From Triangularia verruculosa (taxonomy: Eukaryota > Ascomycota > Sordariomycetes > Sordariales > Podosporaceae): 64,000 nucleotides of DNA. The notes beneath the pieces are model-generated. The model worked only from the letters and a program-made list of their open reading frames with translations, was not told the DNA's origin and did not search any database. The first letter of the stretch is position 1. Every line of letters begins with the position of its first letter. Below are positions 9,679-22,548 of the stretch, in pieces. The position numbers and the translations under genes are program-made. The stretch covers positions 124,001-188,000 of the forward strand of contig MU863936.1 in the NCBI GenBank assembly GCA_033296885.1. The letters are read 5' to 3'.

Positions 9679-12019
9679 AGTCGGTCTCTTTCGGTGTTTG
9701 GATGGGAAACTATTGGTCCAAGGAAGAAACAGCAGGGCTACAATCAGATGATGGTGTCTCGTGTGTGCGAAAGAAAGAATGGGCCGAGGATCGAAGCGAG
9801 CCGCAACGTCGGACGATGGGCGTTCCTTATGCTGGCGAACGAAGGCGCATAGATAGATCGGATGTGAGAGAAAATGTCAGAGCAAGGCCAAAGTGAAAAC
9901 GCGCCGCGGGCTTTGAGAAGGTGTAGTCGGCCACGGACGGGACTGAAGGTTAGCGATACCGACCCAAGACCTTTTTCCTAAGCGTATGGTTGTTTGGTGA
10001 ACGGACGGGGCAACCGTGCTGGAGGGTGCCTTGGCTAGATCGAAACAGAAGAAGCAACGCCCAAAAGTCAAAATGCTCCACAACACCCAGCTTGAATCGT
10101 CTGATATGGAGCCAAGGGGCGGAAAGTGGGAAAGCGTAAACGGGCTGGTAATTTCGATTGAATTCGTTCCTGGTGTTCCACGCGCTGCGGCGGCAGCTTT
10201 GTCTTGCCTGGGCCCTGTGCGTTTCCTGCCCTGATCTTCGTCTTCGATATCACGGCAGTGCCTCTGATGATAAGCAGACCAGGAAGTGCGAACCTGCTCT
10301 TGCTCCCGTCTCTTCTAGCAAAACCTATTCAAAGGGCCGTTCCCTCCCAAGATGACACTCAGGTTTCCTTCGGTTTCCCCTTATCGAAGCCGCTCAAGTA
10401 GGTGCGCACGTGCGGTAAGCCAAAAAGTCACAGCTGTAAGTATGGCGATGTAATTATTAGAAAACAGCAACGGATGCGCTGGTTGCCATAACCTTTTGGG
10501 GGAGGTTCCTGCTGTGCGGTTTCTGCGACAAGTCCAAGAACGGCCCGCTGCTTTTTCCCAGCGCGGAAGAGAAAGATAGGACGAGAATGATAGCTTCGAG
10601 CGAACAAACTCAATTGTAAAGGTAAGATCGGAAAGGCGGCGGAAAAGGGACGGACGAAGGAAGCGCGTTGCAAGGAACGGATCACGGCACCACGGAGCCC
10701 ACCGCATGCAGCCACCGCAGTGAACCCCCCACCTGCACCACACCACTGGAAAGATGGTTCCCCAGCGCCCGATCCTCGGCAGGCAGATATACCTTAGTGG
10801 GTGAGTGACCTTGTGAGCCCCCCTGGAGCCAAAAAAAATAAAAGGGATATGGGCCAATGGAGTCAACCCAATCCCCCAGCCCCAACGCTAATCAAGATGG
10901 TTTAGTGTCGATATTGATGAGCCTAGCCTCCTTTCCCTCGGGGCTACACCAGCCTGAGACTAGCGTCGGGATGTGCGATCCTGATGGGCTCCTAGGTGAT
11001 CAGGTTGCCGTCAACCGGGTCGTCGCGTGAACCCTCGCTGCAGCTACCAAAGTCCGATTAATTTACCAAAAACGGCAAAACAAAAATCAATATTTCGCCC
11101 TAACCTTCCCCTCCCTTCCCCTCCCTCCCCCCCTTTAAAAGTCTCAGGTTCGGGTGGCGTTGAGAAAAGCGACGGGAGCCAGGGAGTCGGAGACAAGAAG
11201 AAATCCCAAACGTAGACAGGCCGGCAGATGCACGACATTGTAATATGTATAATGACGTATTGCCCTGTTTTGGACCAACCCCATCATTTTCAGACACGTT
11301 CAACAAGTTCAAGGGCCGGACTGTTATGGACAGCAAGCCAGTAAAAAGATGCCACCTTCTGTCGTGATGACTCCAAGCTGTCTTTTTCCAAGCAAGACAG
11401 GCCAAGTATTTTCCAAGGCCTACTGCAAGGTCACCGCCCTTTTCCGTTTTCTAGCTTGGTCAGGCGCTGAAGAAAATCCGGTTCGAACACTGCATGCGGG
11501 CGAGGTCACAAACCTCGAAACCATGCAAGGGATAAGACACGCCAAGAGCGTTGAAAGCAGCCACATCCCCTCCATCTTTTCAAACTCTTGGCTTCATCCT
11601 AGAAATGAGACGTTGCCCTGTCAGATATCTGCAGCCACGGATTGATCGACCGAACCCAGGTTGCTGGGTGTTACTAGTTTGTATTGCGCTGATCTAACTT
11701 ATACCGTTTATTCATATCCTATTATCCACGACTACCAGTCCACCACCAAACAATGAAATCATGTTGAGCCGCCATGCCTATCAGATTGGCTCAACTCAAC
11801 AACAGCTAGAAGTCAAACAACAGGGAAAGACAAGCAGAACACAAAAACACTTCTCCTGTGCCAAGCCATTTTCATGCTCAACATACCTCTACTTCACCCG
11901 TACCCCTATTATGTCTATGTCGTCAACCCTCTTTTTGTTTTTTACCCCAGAAACGCCTACCCATAAAACCCATCTAGCTTTCTACCATGCCCACTACAAC
12001 TACGCTATTGTCTGACGTG
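9679..12019. other. Long intergenic region upstream of the unknown gene and downstream of the phosphatase
   Basis: About 2.3 kb. The longest frame (10381-10866, minus, 161 codons) has a random-looking composition and overlaps another frame. From about 11660 to 12019 the sequence is AT/C-rich and reads as the phosphatase 3' untranslated region. No RNA gene or repeat was recognised. Confidence 0.55.
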
Positions 12020-15000
12020 TTAGGTGGAGGGCTTTAAAGCCTCCCAGCCCCCCACTTCCATGCCAGCATCATCCCCTAACAAGTCCACCGTTGACGTAGC
12101 CACTGGTTTCCGTGGGGCTGGAGGCGGAGGAGGTGTCACTTTGACAGGCGCCGACTGCACCGTCACAGGCTTTCTAAAGGGAAGCTGAGGTTTAGGCTCC
12201 ATGGTACTTGTCTGAGCTGTCAACCCGACAAGTGGGATTCCCCCAGCGGGAGTGGATCTGCCCGAAGGGGTGATGCTCGCGCCCGTATTTGCTCGTCGTG
12301 GAGGTTGCGGCGGTGGGCTTTCCTCCCGGACGCTCTCGTTCCTAAAAGGCAACCTATTAGGCAATGATCCAGAGACGGCCGAGGTGGACCGACGAGGCAG
12401 TCCCGGCAGAGGATGCTCGAGACTCTCTCGCAAAGCTTTCAAGTCCGGTGTCGAGCTTGTGCATTCGTCTCTTGTTGGGGGTGAAACTGAAGCCGCAAGG
12501 TGAGCCGGTTTCTTCGCAACGGGTGGTGCTGGCTTGTGCTTGATAGGTTGCTGCGCTGGTTGTGATTGCTGTTGTTCCAACGGCTTCACCGAAGTAGGGA
12601 GGACTGGAAGTACGTTGGCTACCGGCACCCGCTTCTGTTGCAAAGCAGCAGTTGGGTTCATAGTTGACCCTGTACTCATGCCAGTTTGTCTGCGGGGTGG
12701 CGGTGGTGGAGGTGCCACGTCCGACTGAGCAGTCTTCAGATCTTCGCCAACCGGCTTCCTCCCAAGCTTAGCAGGTAAAGCAGATGGATCATATGGAGGC
12801 GGTAGCTTTCTAGGCACCGTACTCGAAGCTGACGAGGAGAGGAGAGCGGAGAAATTAACGTGCTCATATGGCGAAGTCGACATACTCGAGAAGGAAGATA
12901 GACGAGACTCGGATCTTGGGACATTAACCCAATCAGGCTCATCCGTTGGCACATACGGATTGGTCGGGCGCTTGGGGTTGAGAATAGTTATATATGCCGG
13001 GGTTTCAGGCTTGGGTGGGTTGATAGATGAGCGTGCCATCTTGCCATTCTCCAGCCACCATTTTTTCCGGTCTGAACTCGATGGTGGCAGCCCAGGTTCG
13101 ATGGCTTCATATCCGATCAGGTCTTCCTCATCGGATTCCTCTGCGGCAAGGTTCGCCGTTCCTCCACCAACTTCGGCTCTCCTTCGATCATAGATCTGAC
13201 GGCTAATCTTTTCACGCAGCCTCTCATTAACGATGTTAACTTTGCATTCAAAGATGGCATAGACAGGCCTGTGGTCGGAAAAGCGCAACGGGGCAGAATT
13301 GTACGCCAGTTGTCGGAGATTGGTTCCCTTGCGCAGGATACGATCAGTCCATGCTGGTATACGTGCTTTCTCACTACAACAGATGTTAGCACATGTTCAA
13401 TAGCCTTGTCCCAACACATGTCCAAACTTACGAGCTGTCGAACTCATCCGTGCCGACGTCATACTTGTACGTTGGCATGAACATGATTCGAGCCTCGGAG
13501 TAGTACTGGAAGGCAAGACCGGCAACCATTTGTAGATTTAACTGATCGTTCTCAAACAGCCTTTCCAAGTCTCGTTGTCTCACCAGTTCTTTGGCCGATT
13601 CGAGGCCTAGACCGATACGGTAGTTGAAGTCGCCAAACCATATGACAGATTCTAGATTCCGTGTTAGCATGGTGATTCTAGCCTATAGCGGAAAACTCAC
13701 CATGGTCCACAATTCCTCTGTTCCTTTGGAACCGAAGACCCTGATCAATAGTGGCATAATCTCTGTTCCGCTCGTCGTAGTTGGCAAAGCCAGCTGCGAG
13801 ATGGGCTGTGACAAAGCAGATCGGTGTATTGGCGTAATCTAACCGAATAGCAACGGCCCCTTTGTTTCCAGCCATGCCGGACATGCCCGTCTTTTTGACA
13901 CTGCCCTCGACATTCTTGATATGAGGGAGCACAGATGCTTTCACGAAAATGCACAATGCCGCACCAACAAGCTGTCCACTCCGAAGTAGCACATACTTTT
14001 CATCCTCTTCTCGGCTGTAGTTGTGGTCCAGGGTTCTCTTAATCGCCTGCTCCCACAGCTGCTTTCTTGTTGGGTCGCTGTTCATGATTTGCTGCGGATT
14101 GAGCTCCACGATCTCCTGGAATCCAATGGCAATGATTTCTGGCTGTTTGGTCCCAAGCTCAGGGGGGCAGAGCCACACCGACAAGTCATCGTCAATGCCG
14201 TCGGTCCTCCCGTTTAGGTTGAACGTCCCGACGAAGATATTTATCGTTTCGTTTGTAGAAAACTCACCACTCCGGCGCTGTAACTCGCCAGACACGTAGT
14301 CACTGATCGGATCGTATAGGACAACTGATGCCTGTCCTACAAGTCTACCAAGTAGGGTGTCAATCGTGTTTTGTCTCCCCTTGTCAGTGAAGTTATTGTG
14401 ATAAAGCCGCGTTGCTGATTTCCTAACATCTGCAATGGCACCAGCAAGAGACATCTTGCCGTGGCGGGTAAAAGACGACTTGAGAGCGCCGGTCCCGGCG
14501 TAAATCTTTGACAGAGAATCACCATTATCTGCCCAAAGATTAGAATGCCGTGACCAGAAGTCGGATGTCGCCTTTTCCCCTCGATGGCCAAGGAAAGCTT
14601 CAACCGCCATCTGGGAAACAATCGTCTGAATCAGGTTGGTTCTGTCCAGGCAATCCAAGCAATTGGTGCGGAAAACACCCTCTTGCTGCAGCACCACAAC
14701 ATAACGGCGTGGTTTCCCAGCCTTGCCTGTCCCAGTGGTATCTCTAGGGTCCTCTGATTCATGGGCGAGGTAATAGGCGAAACCGTCGGCCGAGCCTTCA
14801 ATATACCGACGAATCTCGTTAGCCGCCATATAACCTTGGGGGCCCTTTGTCTCGGCGTGAAAATCATACTCTGTGTCCCTCAGCAACGCATGGTTCCTTG
14901 ATTGCACACCTTCAGGTCTACTGAGAGGACAGTTATGAATGCCAGCACGATACAGGTTCGTAAGTTCGGCCTCGCCCGGCTTGCTCGCGCTTAGAAGATT

Positions 15001-16215
15001 TATGACGTGGACGGCGCCATATGCCTTTTCAAGATCAGAAAAGTGCTTGTCGAACGCCGGTTGAGTTCCATCTGCGGATCGAGTGATGCTGATCTTTTGC
15101 TGGTTTGGCATGAGCACAGCAGCCTGTTCCCAAAACACAGGCACGGAGCCTCGGACCTGGACGTATGAGAAAACAACGCCTTCCGGACTCCAGTATGTCG
15201 TCTCTGTCTCGACGAAATTGGCCACATTACCGTCGTCGTCAATACCGCGTGCATTGAAGCGCGTGCCGGCTCTTTTGCAGGAGAGACGGGAGGTGACGGT
15301 CAAATACGAGGGTAACCCTGTCTTTCCGGTTCTCAAGGGGGCAGAAGATTGGGGGATGGCCCAACTTCTGCAAAACCCCCGGATGGCCGAAGTCAATATC
15401 CTCGACGCATCTAGGTCCTCTCTTGCCTGCTGCTGTAAACGAGAACGGAACTCGACAAGCGGGCGGATCATGAATGAATTCCATAGGAACGACTCGTCAA
15501 AATTGTCGATATTGAATGCCTCAGCATCTGCGGGTCTTTGACGGTGTTAGTTTTGTGCTAGGAATGGGTACCTAGGCTTGAAAACATACCTGTCCTGCAT
15601 CCGGTTTGTAACATCAAAGTCGGTGCTGTAGTAAAATGTGCCGTTTCCGAGCAGCTTTTGCAACTCCTGACACGGATGCTCCACGATTTGATTTCTTCCC
15701 AGACCCTGACCATACACAGATGCGGCATCTGAATCAACATCGTTGTAGGCATCGACGATAATATCGTCGTAGTCGGCCGTGTTTAAGCAAAAGAACTGAA
15801 CAGCCTCTATCCTCTCCACGGTTTCTCCGGGCCGTATCGTTGCAACCCTCGAGGCCTGAGTGATGACACACAAGAATACATCGCGCCCGATAGATATAAG
15901 CCCCAAAGTCCCGTATATCGGCCTTGGCGTGAGTGGTCGATAGTCGTTTAGCAGGTTGTTGGAGTTGGGCGAGAATTCAACCATACATTTGGATGAATGG
16001 CTTTCGAAAGTGTTGGTGCGTGTGCGGGCGGAAAGGGAACCAAAGCCATCAGCACCATCGTTTGCTGCTGCGCTATGTCGTAGAATGAGGGCGTGGGCAT
16101 TAGAAGCTATTGCGATGGCTCGGTGGGGATAGTCGCGGATGAGAATCTGGCTCGACTTTTCGGGAGAGGGAGGTAGACCAGACCACAAGGCCGTTGATGA
16201 AGTGTTGTAATCCAT
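12020..16215 (-). CDS. Synaptojanin-type phosphoinositide phosphatase (SAC1 + inositol 5-phosphatase)
   Basis: Dephosphorylates phosphoinositides such as PI(4,5)P2 at the plasma membrane and endosomes, acting in endocytosis and actin control; orthologous in architecture to yeast Inp51/52/53. Exons on the minus strand: 16215-15590, 15535-13701, 13651-13432, 13373-12020; 1,344 residues. The N-terminal SAC domain has the CX5R(T) motif NCLDCLDRTN with Cys at about residue 501. The 5-phosphatase domain (about residues 636-935) shows VGTFNLNG, WFGDFNYRI, PAWTDRIL and SDHRPVYA, all catalytic/metal-site motifs. The last 400 residues are Pro/Ser rich with many PPPPP and PxxP runs, probable SH3-partner sites. 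Introns have CTAAC branch points and GTAAG/GTGAG/GTATG donors. It is divergent from PRP39. Confidence 0.95.
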
Positions 16216-17639
16216 ATCTCTTTGGGTTCCAATGTTGGGCGGCCGAGCTCTGATTTCGACTTCGCAGGTGGCTTAGTCCCGGGGAAGGACAGCAGGACGA
16301 TGCGAATAGGAAATGGCAACTGGTGGGGAGCTCATGGCGTCCCCCGCAGCAACCAATCTTTACGCGGCCCGAAAGCTCAATGATAATAGAGATAGATGGG
16401 GATACTGCAAGAACTCCAAAAAGCAGCGAATGGCAGGCAGTTGTCAAATGCTTCCTACTTCCCACCGCTCGACAAGTCGCGGATGTGGTTGGTGTAAGGG
16501 AAAGGTGGAACCTGACTCTGCTCTCCTACGGAGCATGGTGTTGTGGCACTGATGGAGTGACGCCCAGCCCGGGCAGCTAGCGCTGTGGCCAGTGCTTCTC
16601 CTGGGCATTTTCAGCTGAGAGTTCCTCAGCCCTGTTACAGAGCCGCGCTGAGGTGGGGCCAGCCAATTGGATCCAGCTGATTCTTCAGGATCAGGAACTT
16701 CAGACGAAGGCATGACTGCAAAACCAATGCTTCATACACTCCTTGCCTCGAAGTCCCAACCGAAGCAAACACTACACTGTGAGGGGCAACATATCCACGC
16801 TGGATTTATATGGTGGGTGTTCATCGCAACTGCTGATTTGATAGCACATGCAACATCAAACGACTGCTTTTCCGGAAGAGCCACGGCACGAGACTACCTA
16901 CCAAACCAAAACCCTGGCGTTCCATCGTCAACACAGAAGTGCTGAATGAGTCTACCTAACCATACGCCGTCCGTTTCTCGGTTCTTAGCGAGAGAGGCCT
17001 TGTAGCAGCCGGTTGGTGGTACACCAACACCCTATCCTGTCATAGCCCGACCCTGTGCAAAACTTGGAGGGGAAAAGAAGAGAGAAGAAAATGTCAGATA
17101 GACAGGTGGCTTCAGATTTTATCAATGGTGAGATCATACCCTCCTATTGGAGAAGTCATCCTCTTCCTATCATATTTGATTTTGTAATCATCATTAGCCT
17201 GATGAAAAAAGAGAGAAGGAAATTTTGGGCGAGTTTGAAAAAGTTTGTTATAACCATGTGCAGACGATGATTACCTAAGGAGGAGGCTCGTGCGCGCCAG
17301 CTCCCAACGGCCCCACTCTGCCAGAACGCGCCAGAGTGGGCCAATGCGTGCACCTTCTTCTGCTGGGGTGCTGGCTGCTTTTTTGCGCCTGTCCTGCGTG
17401 TGTTGCTGCTTCATCTTCCAGCCCCTTCATTCCTGTTGTCAGCTCTGCCTTGACCACATCCGATACAACGAAGTGGTTTTTGTCATCGCGAAAAAACAAA
17501 ACCCCTCGTCTGAATAACTACGGATAACAGCACTCACTTATCTCAACCGTCCGAGAATCTGCGACTGGCACGATTTCCTTCCTCTATGCACCACACTTCG
17601 CCAGCCTTACCGCATCGCATCAACAGAACATTCCCGGCC
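16216..17639. other. Divergent promoter region of the phosphatase and PRP39
   Basis: About 1.4 kb between two start codons facing away from each other. Small frames only. It contains a perfect 9-bp inverted repeat at 17312-17340 (listed separately). No other element recognised. Confidence 0.6.
17312..17340. repeat. Inverted repeat, 9-bp arms with 11-nt spacer
   Basis: CCCACTCTG at 17312-17320 is the exact reverse complement of CAGAGTGGG at 17332-17340; with one bulged C the pairing extends to GGCC on both sides. It lies about 300 bases upstream of the PRP39 ATG. It may be a dimeric factor site or a hairpin, or chance. Confidence 0.5.
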
Positions 17640-19935
17640 ATGGGCGACTTCACCAACAACTATGGTGGAACGGACGAGGAGAATGCCGAGATTTCGCGGC
17701 TCAATGCCGATGTCGTAAGTCGCTATTGACCCTGACATATCAACACAATGCATCTAACTCGCATCGCACACGCAGGAAGCCGATACCGACAACTTCGAGA
17801 ACTGGGAGAAGCTGATCCGCGCTTGTGAGAACCTAGACGGCGGTCTGAACCGCAATTCCAGTCCTCAGGCTCTTACTACACTTCGCAACTCTTATGACCG
17901 TTTCCTTCTCAAGTTCCCACTCCTCTTTGGGTACTGGAAGAAGTATGCCGACCTCGAGTTCAATATTGCTGGACCCGAATCGGCCGAGATTGTTTACGAG
18001 AGGGGTTGCGCAAGCATCACCAATTCGGTTGACCTCTGGACCGAATATTGCTCTTTCAAGATGGAAACCACCCATACTCCCCACCTTGTGAGAGAGTAAG
18101 TATACACGGACATTTTCCTTCCCTCTCCCCAGACCTTCCTCACACGCAGCAATTCTGTCATGCGATGTCGCTCGCGGCACGCCTGCCGAACCAAGCAAAA
18201 GATACTTCGAACCCTTAACCTCCTCGACATGGTGAGAAACACCAAGGCAGCCATTCTTCCCTGCTGAGATCGTTCTCTCACATTACTTGACCAGGATCTG
18301 CTGTGCTTAGCGGATGACTTTCCGTTCGCTGTGGCGCTCTGCTGTACCCGTTTTCTGTTCGCACATACCTCCGAGTTGTTAGTTTGGTTGATTTGGATGG
18401 ACATGCGTCGCCTACACCTCGAGTCCCCTTCCTGTATTTGCCTATCCTTCCCAATCCAACCCATCCCTACTTCGTTATGCCTACATTGGACTAACAATCT
18501 TGCTAGCCTTTTCGAACGGGCGGCTAACCATATCGGCCTTGACTTTTTGTCCCACCCCTTTTGGGACAAGTATCTGGAGTATGAGACGAGACAGGAGGCA
18601 CAGGATAAGATTTTCGCCATCCTCAACCGTGTCATTCACATTCCGATGCATCAGTATGCCCGTTACTTTGAACGCTTTCGGCAGCTTTCGCACACCCGGC
18701 CTCTTGAGGAATTGGTATCAGCTGAAGAGCTCGCCCGGCATCGCGCCGAAGTCGAGAGCGAAGCCATGCAGCTCGGTGTGCAGAAGCCCGAGGCTGAGAT
18801 TGAGCGCGATATCAGGGTAAAGATCGATGCCTCTTTCTACCACACATTCCAACACACACAAACCGAGACGACAAAGAGATGGACGTACGAAGCCGAAATC
18901 AAGCGCCCATATTTCCACGTCACGGAGCTGGACCACTCGCAACTGATCAACTGGCGCAAGTATCTCGATTTCGAAGAGGCCGAGGGCGACTATAACAGGA
19001 TCTTGGTTTTGTATGAGAGGTGTGTGGTTACATGCGCTCTTTACGACGAGATGTGGTTTCGGTACGCTAGATGGATGTCAGGTCAGGAGGGCAAGGAGGA
19101 AGAGGTTAGGAACATCTACCTGCGCGCCGCTACCCTCTTCGTGCCAATCAGCCGGCCTGGCATTCGATTGCAGTTCGCCCATTTCGAGGAGTCGTTTGGG
19201 AGAGTTGATAGAGCCCGTGACACTCATGAAGCTGTGCTGGCCACGTTGCCAGACAGCGTCGAGACGATCGTCTCGTGGGCCAATCTGGAGCGTCGGCAAT
19301 CAGGCCTCGATGCCGCAATTGGAGTGCTGAGAGCTCAGATCGCCTCACCTACCGTAAGCATCTACACCAAAGCTGCCTGTGTTACGGAATGGGCCACCCT
19401 TCTTTGGAAGGTCAAGGGTTCGGTTGATGAAGCTCGCGCTGCCTTTTCCAAGGACGCCGACGCCTATGCCGACAGTCGGCATTTCTGGCAACAGTGGCTT
19501 GATTTTGAGCTCCAGCAGCCTACCAACAGCGAGATCGAGAGCAAGCACTTGGAGCTTGTCAAGAGGGTGTTTACCCAAATGTGCACAAAGAGCCGTCTTT
19601 CCCTCGGCATCAAGCAGGAGCTTGGACGAATTTACCTGAACTACTTGCAAAATCGTGGAGGCAAAGAGGCCATGAAGGACTTCCTTACTGTGGATCGGCA
19701 GTTGTTCGGGTACGTCGATTGCTTCGGTGACTATGATGGAATACACTTGCTAACTAAGTTATACAGGCCCCCTTCGGTGTCGCTGACTGGCAAGTCGAAG
19801 GATGGCAAGGAGAATGGCGTAGTTCCGGAACTGGACCCTGCGACCCGTCTCAAGGCTGAGAGCCGTTTCTATAATTACTATGAACTTCACGCTGACTCTG
19901 ATGAGAATGCCCAAGGACTGGCAGACTTCAACTAG
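17640..19935 (+). CDS. PRP39: Pre-mRNA processing factor 39 (U1 snRNP component, HAT repeats)
   Basis: U1 snRNP-associated splicing factor needed for 5' splice-site engagement in the nucleus. Exons 17640-17714, 17776-18095, 18507-19709, 19767-19935; 588 residues. Almost the whole protein is HAT (half-a-TPR) helices with repeated W..Y..FE patterns: LFGYWKKYADLEF, SVDLWTEYCSFKM, HPFWDKYLEYE, QYARYFERFRQL, LINWRKYLDFEEAEG, EMWFRYARWM, HFWQQWLDFEL. The third intron (19710-19766) is a multiple of three without stops, so an unspliced frame also stays open; its GTACGT donor and GCTAAC branch mark it as an intron. The second intron is unusually long, 411 nt. An in-frame upstream ATG at 17586 would add 18 residues; I prefer 17640 because conservation-like sequence begins there. 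Strongly supported by family pattern. Confidence 0.92.
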
Positions 19936-21424
19936 CGAAGAGTCAATTACTTGACCATGGTTCGGCAGCAAGAGTTTTTTTTTCAATGTTCATTTCCATC
20001 ATGCAATACCTGTGCGGTGGCTTTTTGGATGATTAAGGTGGCTAACGGTGCCCTTGTCGGCGTCCTCGGGTGTCTTTTGGTGCTTTCATGCGATGAACGG
20101 GGGTATAGAGTCTGTGGCATTCGGTTGTCTTTAAGTACGACGGAAAAGCAGGTATGATAATTCGGTGTCTGGTCGTCTGGAAGGCAACATTTCTTTTTAG
20201 GTATCTTGACGCTCTATCAGCCTGGATGAGGATCGTGTAGTCCAAGGTAGATAACTCTAAAAGTATTCTGGGCAAGAGCTCAAAGTTAGGTATTCAGCAC
20301 CGTATTACTCTTGCGGCTTGCCATACATTCATTCATTAATATGCGGGCATCCCAATAGCCTACTAAGCAAATTCCACCCAGAGAAGAAATGGAAATTCTC
20401 TCAAGCTTGGCATCACGTACAATGCACGGTAGTTTGAGAGCGGTGACAGCATAGCCGGAGCATCATGACACTTTTGGAGGTTTGAATGCGCTTAGTAAGG
20501 TCCCAGGTGGCCACTTACACGGCTGCGAGGCTCAACTTGGCAGTCGGAGATCCGAGGTGCTGACACATCAGTTGGAGTCGGTTCGCCTCCTACGTTTTGG
20601 AGATTCGACAGGATACCCACGCCTTTGCCTTGACACGTGCGTTCGCGTCAGGTACGCAGTCGGGAGGAGAGCACAGGGCCACAGACGATGACACGTCCGA
20701 CCTCGACTCGTGGCAGTAAGGCATTCGCAGGCAAAACAGCCATGCCCACAGATCCGGCGGCAAGATTCCGCAAAGGACGCAAGGAAATATCCTCGACATG
20801 AGACTATGACTAACCATTACCCTCAGGTAACCCTGGCGCGGAGAGAGGCAAGTTGGCTACTGCACGCCATCTCGATGTCTCTTTCTATCATGGCCGGAGG
20901 GCGGCACCGGGAACCCTTCCCTATCGGCGTCTAGATCGGAGTAAGCCGCTATCTCCTTGGACCCTTGCCTGTCTCACTGTTTTTTGGTCGGCCCACTGTG
21001 GATTCCGGGGACCACGGGGTAACAGCTGTCAACCACTCACAGCTGGCCTATATATTTTTTCGATGTGTTTCTACTCTATCCATTGGTAAGAGCCGAGCTT
21101 TCGTCCCGGTCATCCTCTCCTTTCTCGTTATTTACGCATATCCCTCTCCCATCACGCCTTCGTTTGGTCTTGCCAATTGCTTCTTTCCCTCTTTTCTCGG
21201 CCGCTCTCCTTTCGTCTACCAGTCAGCCAGCATCGTGTAGAATCACTCAAGGTAAGCTCTTCCCCCATGATTCGGCGAGCATATCGTTCAACGGTTGCCC
21301 CGCGATATCCGGGCCAAACTTAAACCCCCACATCAACGTACCGGCATTGGCCGGCAACCGTTATTCAAACACCGCTAGATAGTGATATTTGGTGCTGACC
21401 GGCGTATTATTTGCGACTTCACAG
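19936..21424. other. Intergenic and leader of cytochrome c peroxidase
   Basis: About 1.5 kb. The first 500 bases hold the PRP39 3' end. A TATATATTTTTT stretch lies near 21049. The last 170 bases are a predicted leader intron (listed separately). No other gene supported. Confidence 0.55.
21252..21424 (+). other. Predicted 5' UTR intron of cytochrome c peroxidase
   Basis: A strong donor AAG|GTAAGC at 21252 is followed by an acceptor TTCACAG that ends at 21424, immediately before the start ATG at 21425. The leader around it is pyrimidine-rich as expected for an expressed fungal gene. Inferred from splice signals only. Confidence 0.55.
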
Positions 21425-22548
21425 ATGGCTTCCGCTACTCGCACCTTCGCCCGCGCTCTGCGCACTTCTGCCCGTCCGGCTATCAACGCCGCTCCCCGCG
21501 CCGCCTTCCGCCAGAGCGCCCGCTTCTACTCCGCCAAGCCCACTGGCGGCAGCTCCAGCAACACTCTCCTCTATGGCCTCGCCGGTGCCGGTCTGCTCGG
21601 TGGTGGTGCCTACTACCTCTTCAGCAACGACAGCAATGCCGCCCCCAAGCTGTTCGTCCCCAAGTTCGAGGACTACCAGCAGGTGTACAACGAGATTGCC
21701 AACCGTCTTGAGGAGAAGGAGGACTATGATGATGGCAGCTACGGCCCCGTCCTTGTCCGCCTCGCTTGGCACGCCAGCGGTACCTACGACAAGGAGACCG
21801 GCACTGGTGGCAGCAACGGCGCCACTATGCGCTTCTCTCCCGAGAGTGACCACGGCGCCAACGCCGGTCTCAAGGCCGCCCGTGACTTCCTTGAGCCCGT
21901 GAAGGGTAAGTTTTGAAACTAGAGAAGATGTGGTAGAACGGTTGGCTAACACTGTTTACAGCCAAGTTCCCCTGGATCACCTACTCTGACCTCTGGATCC
22001 TTGCTGGTGTCTGCTCCATCCAGGAGATGTTGGGCCCTGCTATCCCCTACCGTGCCGGCCGCCAGGACCGTGACGTTGCCGCCTGCACTCCCGACGGTCG
22101 TCTTCCCGACGCCGCTCAGGGCCAGGACCACCTCCGAAACATCTTCTACCGCATGGGCTTCAACGACCAGGAGATCGTCGCTCTCTGTGGTGCCCACGCT
22201 CTCGGCCGCTGCCACTCCGACCGCTCCGGCTACTCTGGTCCCTGGACCTTCTCCCCTACTGTCCTGACCAACGACTATTACAAGCTTCTCCTTGACGAGA
22301 AGTGGCAGTGGAAGAAGTGGAACGGTCCCAAGCAGTATGAGGACAAGACGACCAAGTCCCTGATGATGCTTCCCGCCGACATGGCCATCATCCAGGACAA
22401 GAAGTTCAAGGAGTGGGTCAAGGTCTACGCCGCCGACAACGACAAGTTCTTCCAGGACTTCTCTGCCGTCGTCAATAAGCTCTTTGAGCTTGGTGTTCCC
22501 TTCAAGGAGGGCACTGAGACCTGGACCTTCAAGCCCGTCAATGCTTAA
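21425..22548 (+). CDS. CCP1: Mitochondrial cytochrome c peroxidase
   Basis: Haem peroxidase of the mitochondrial intermembrane space: reduces hydrogen peroxide with electrons from ferrocytochrome c. Exons 21425-21905 and 21962-22548; 355 residues, the usual precursor length. An Arg/Ala/Ser-rich presequence without acidic residues (first about 40 residues) is followed by a short hydrophobic Gly/Leu/Ala segment (LLYGLAGAGLLGGGAYYLF), the bipartite sorting signal seen in yeast CCP. The catalytic domain shows VRLAWHASGTYD (distal Arg, Trp, His), the proximal His region GAHALGRCHSDRSG, and EKWQWKKWNG carrying the family Trp. Codon use is strongly biased to C-ending codons, so the gene is probably highly expressed. 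The single coding intron (21906-21961) has a GTAAGT donor. Confidence 0.95.

Noticed and set aside
10381..10866. 161-codon minus frame in the 9.7-12 kb gap
   Set aside because: No domain, overlaps other frames, Cys/Trp/Arg-rich random-like composition.
11452..11489. Possible tRNA (A-box-like TAGCTTGGTCAGG and B-box-like GGTTCGAACAC)
   Set aside because: The two boxes are only about 27 bases apart, too close for a tRNA, and no acceptor stem pairs.
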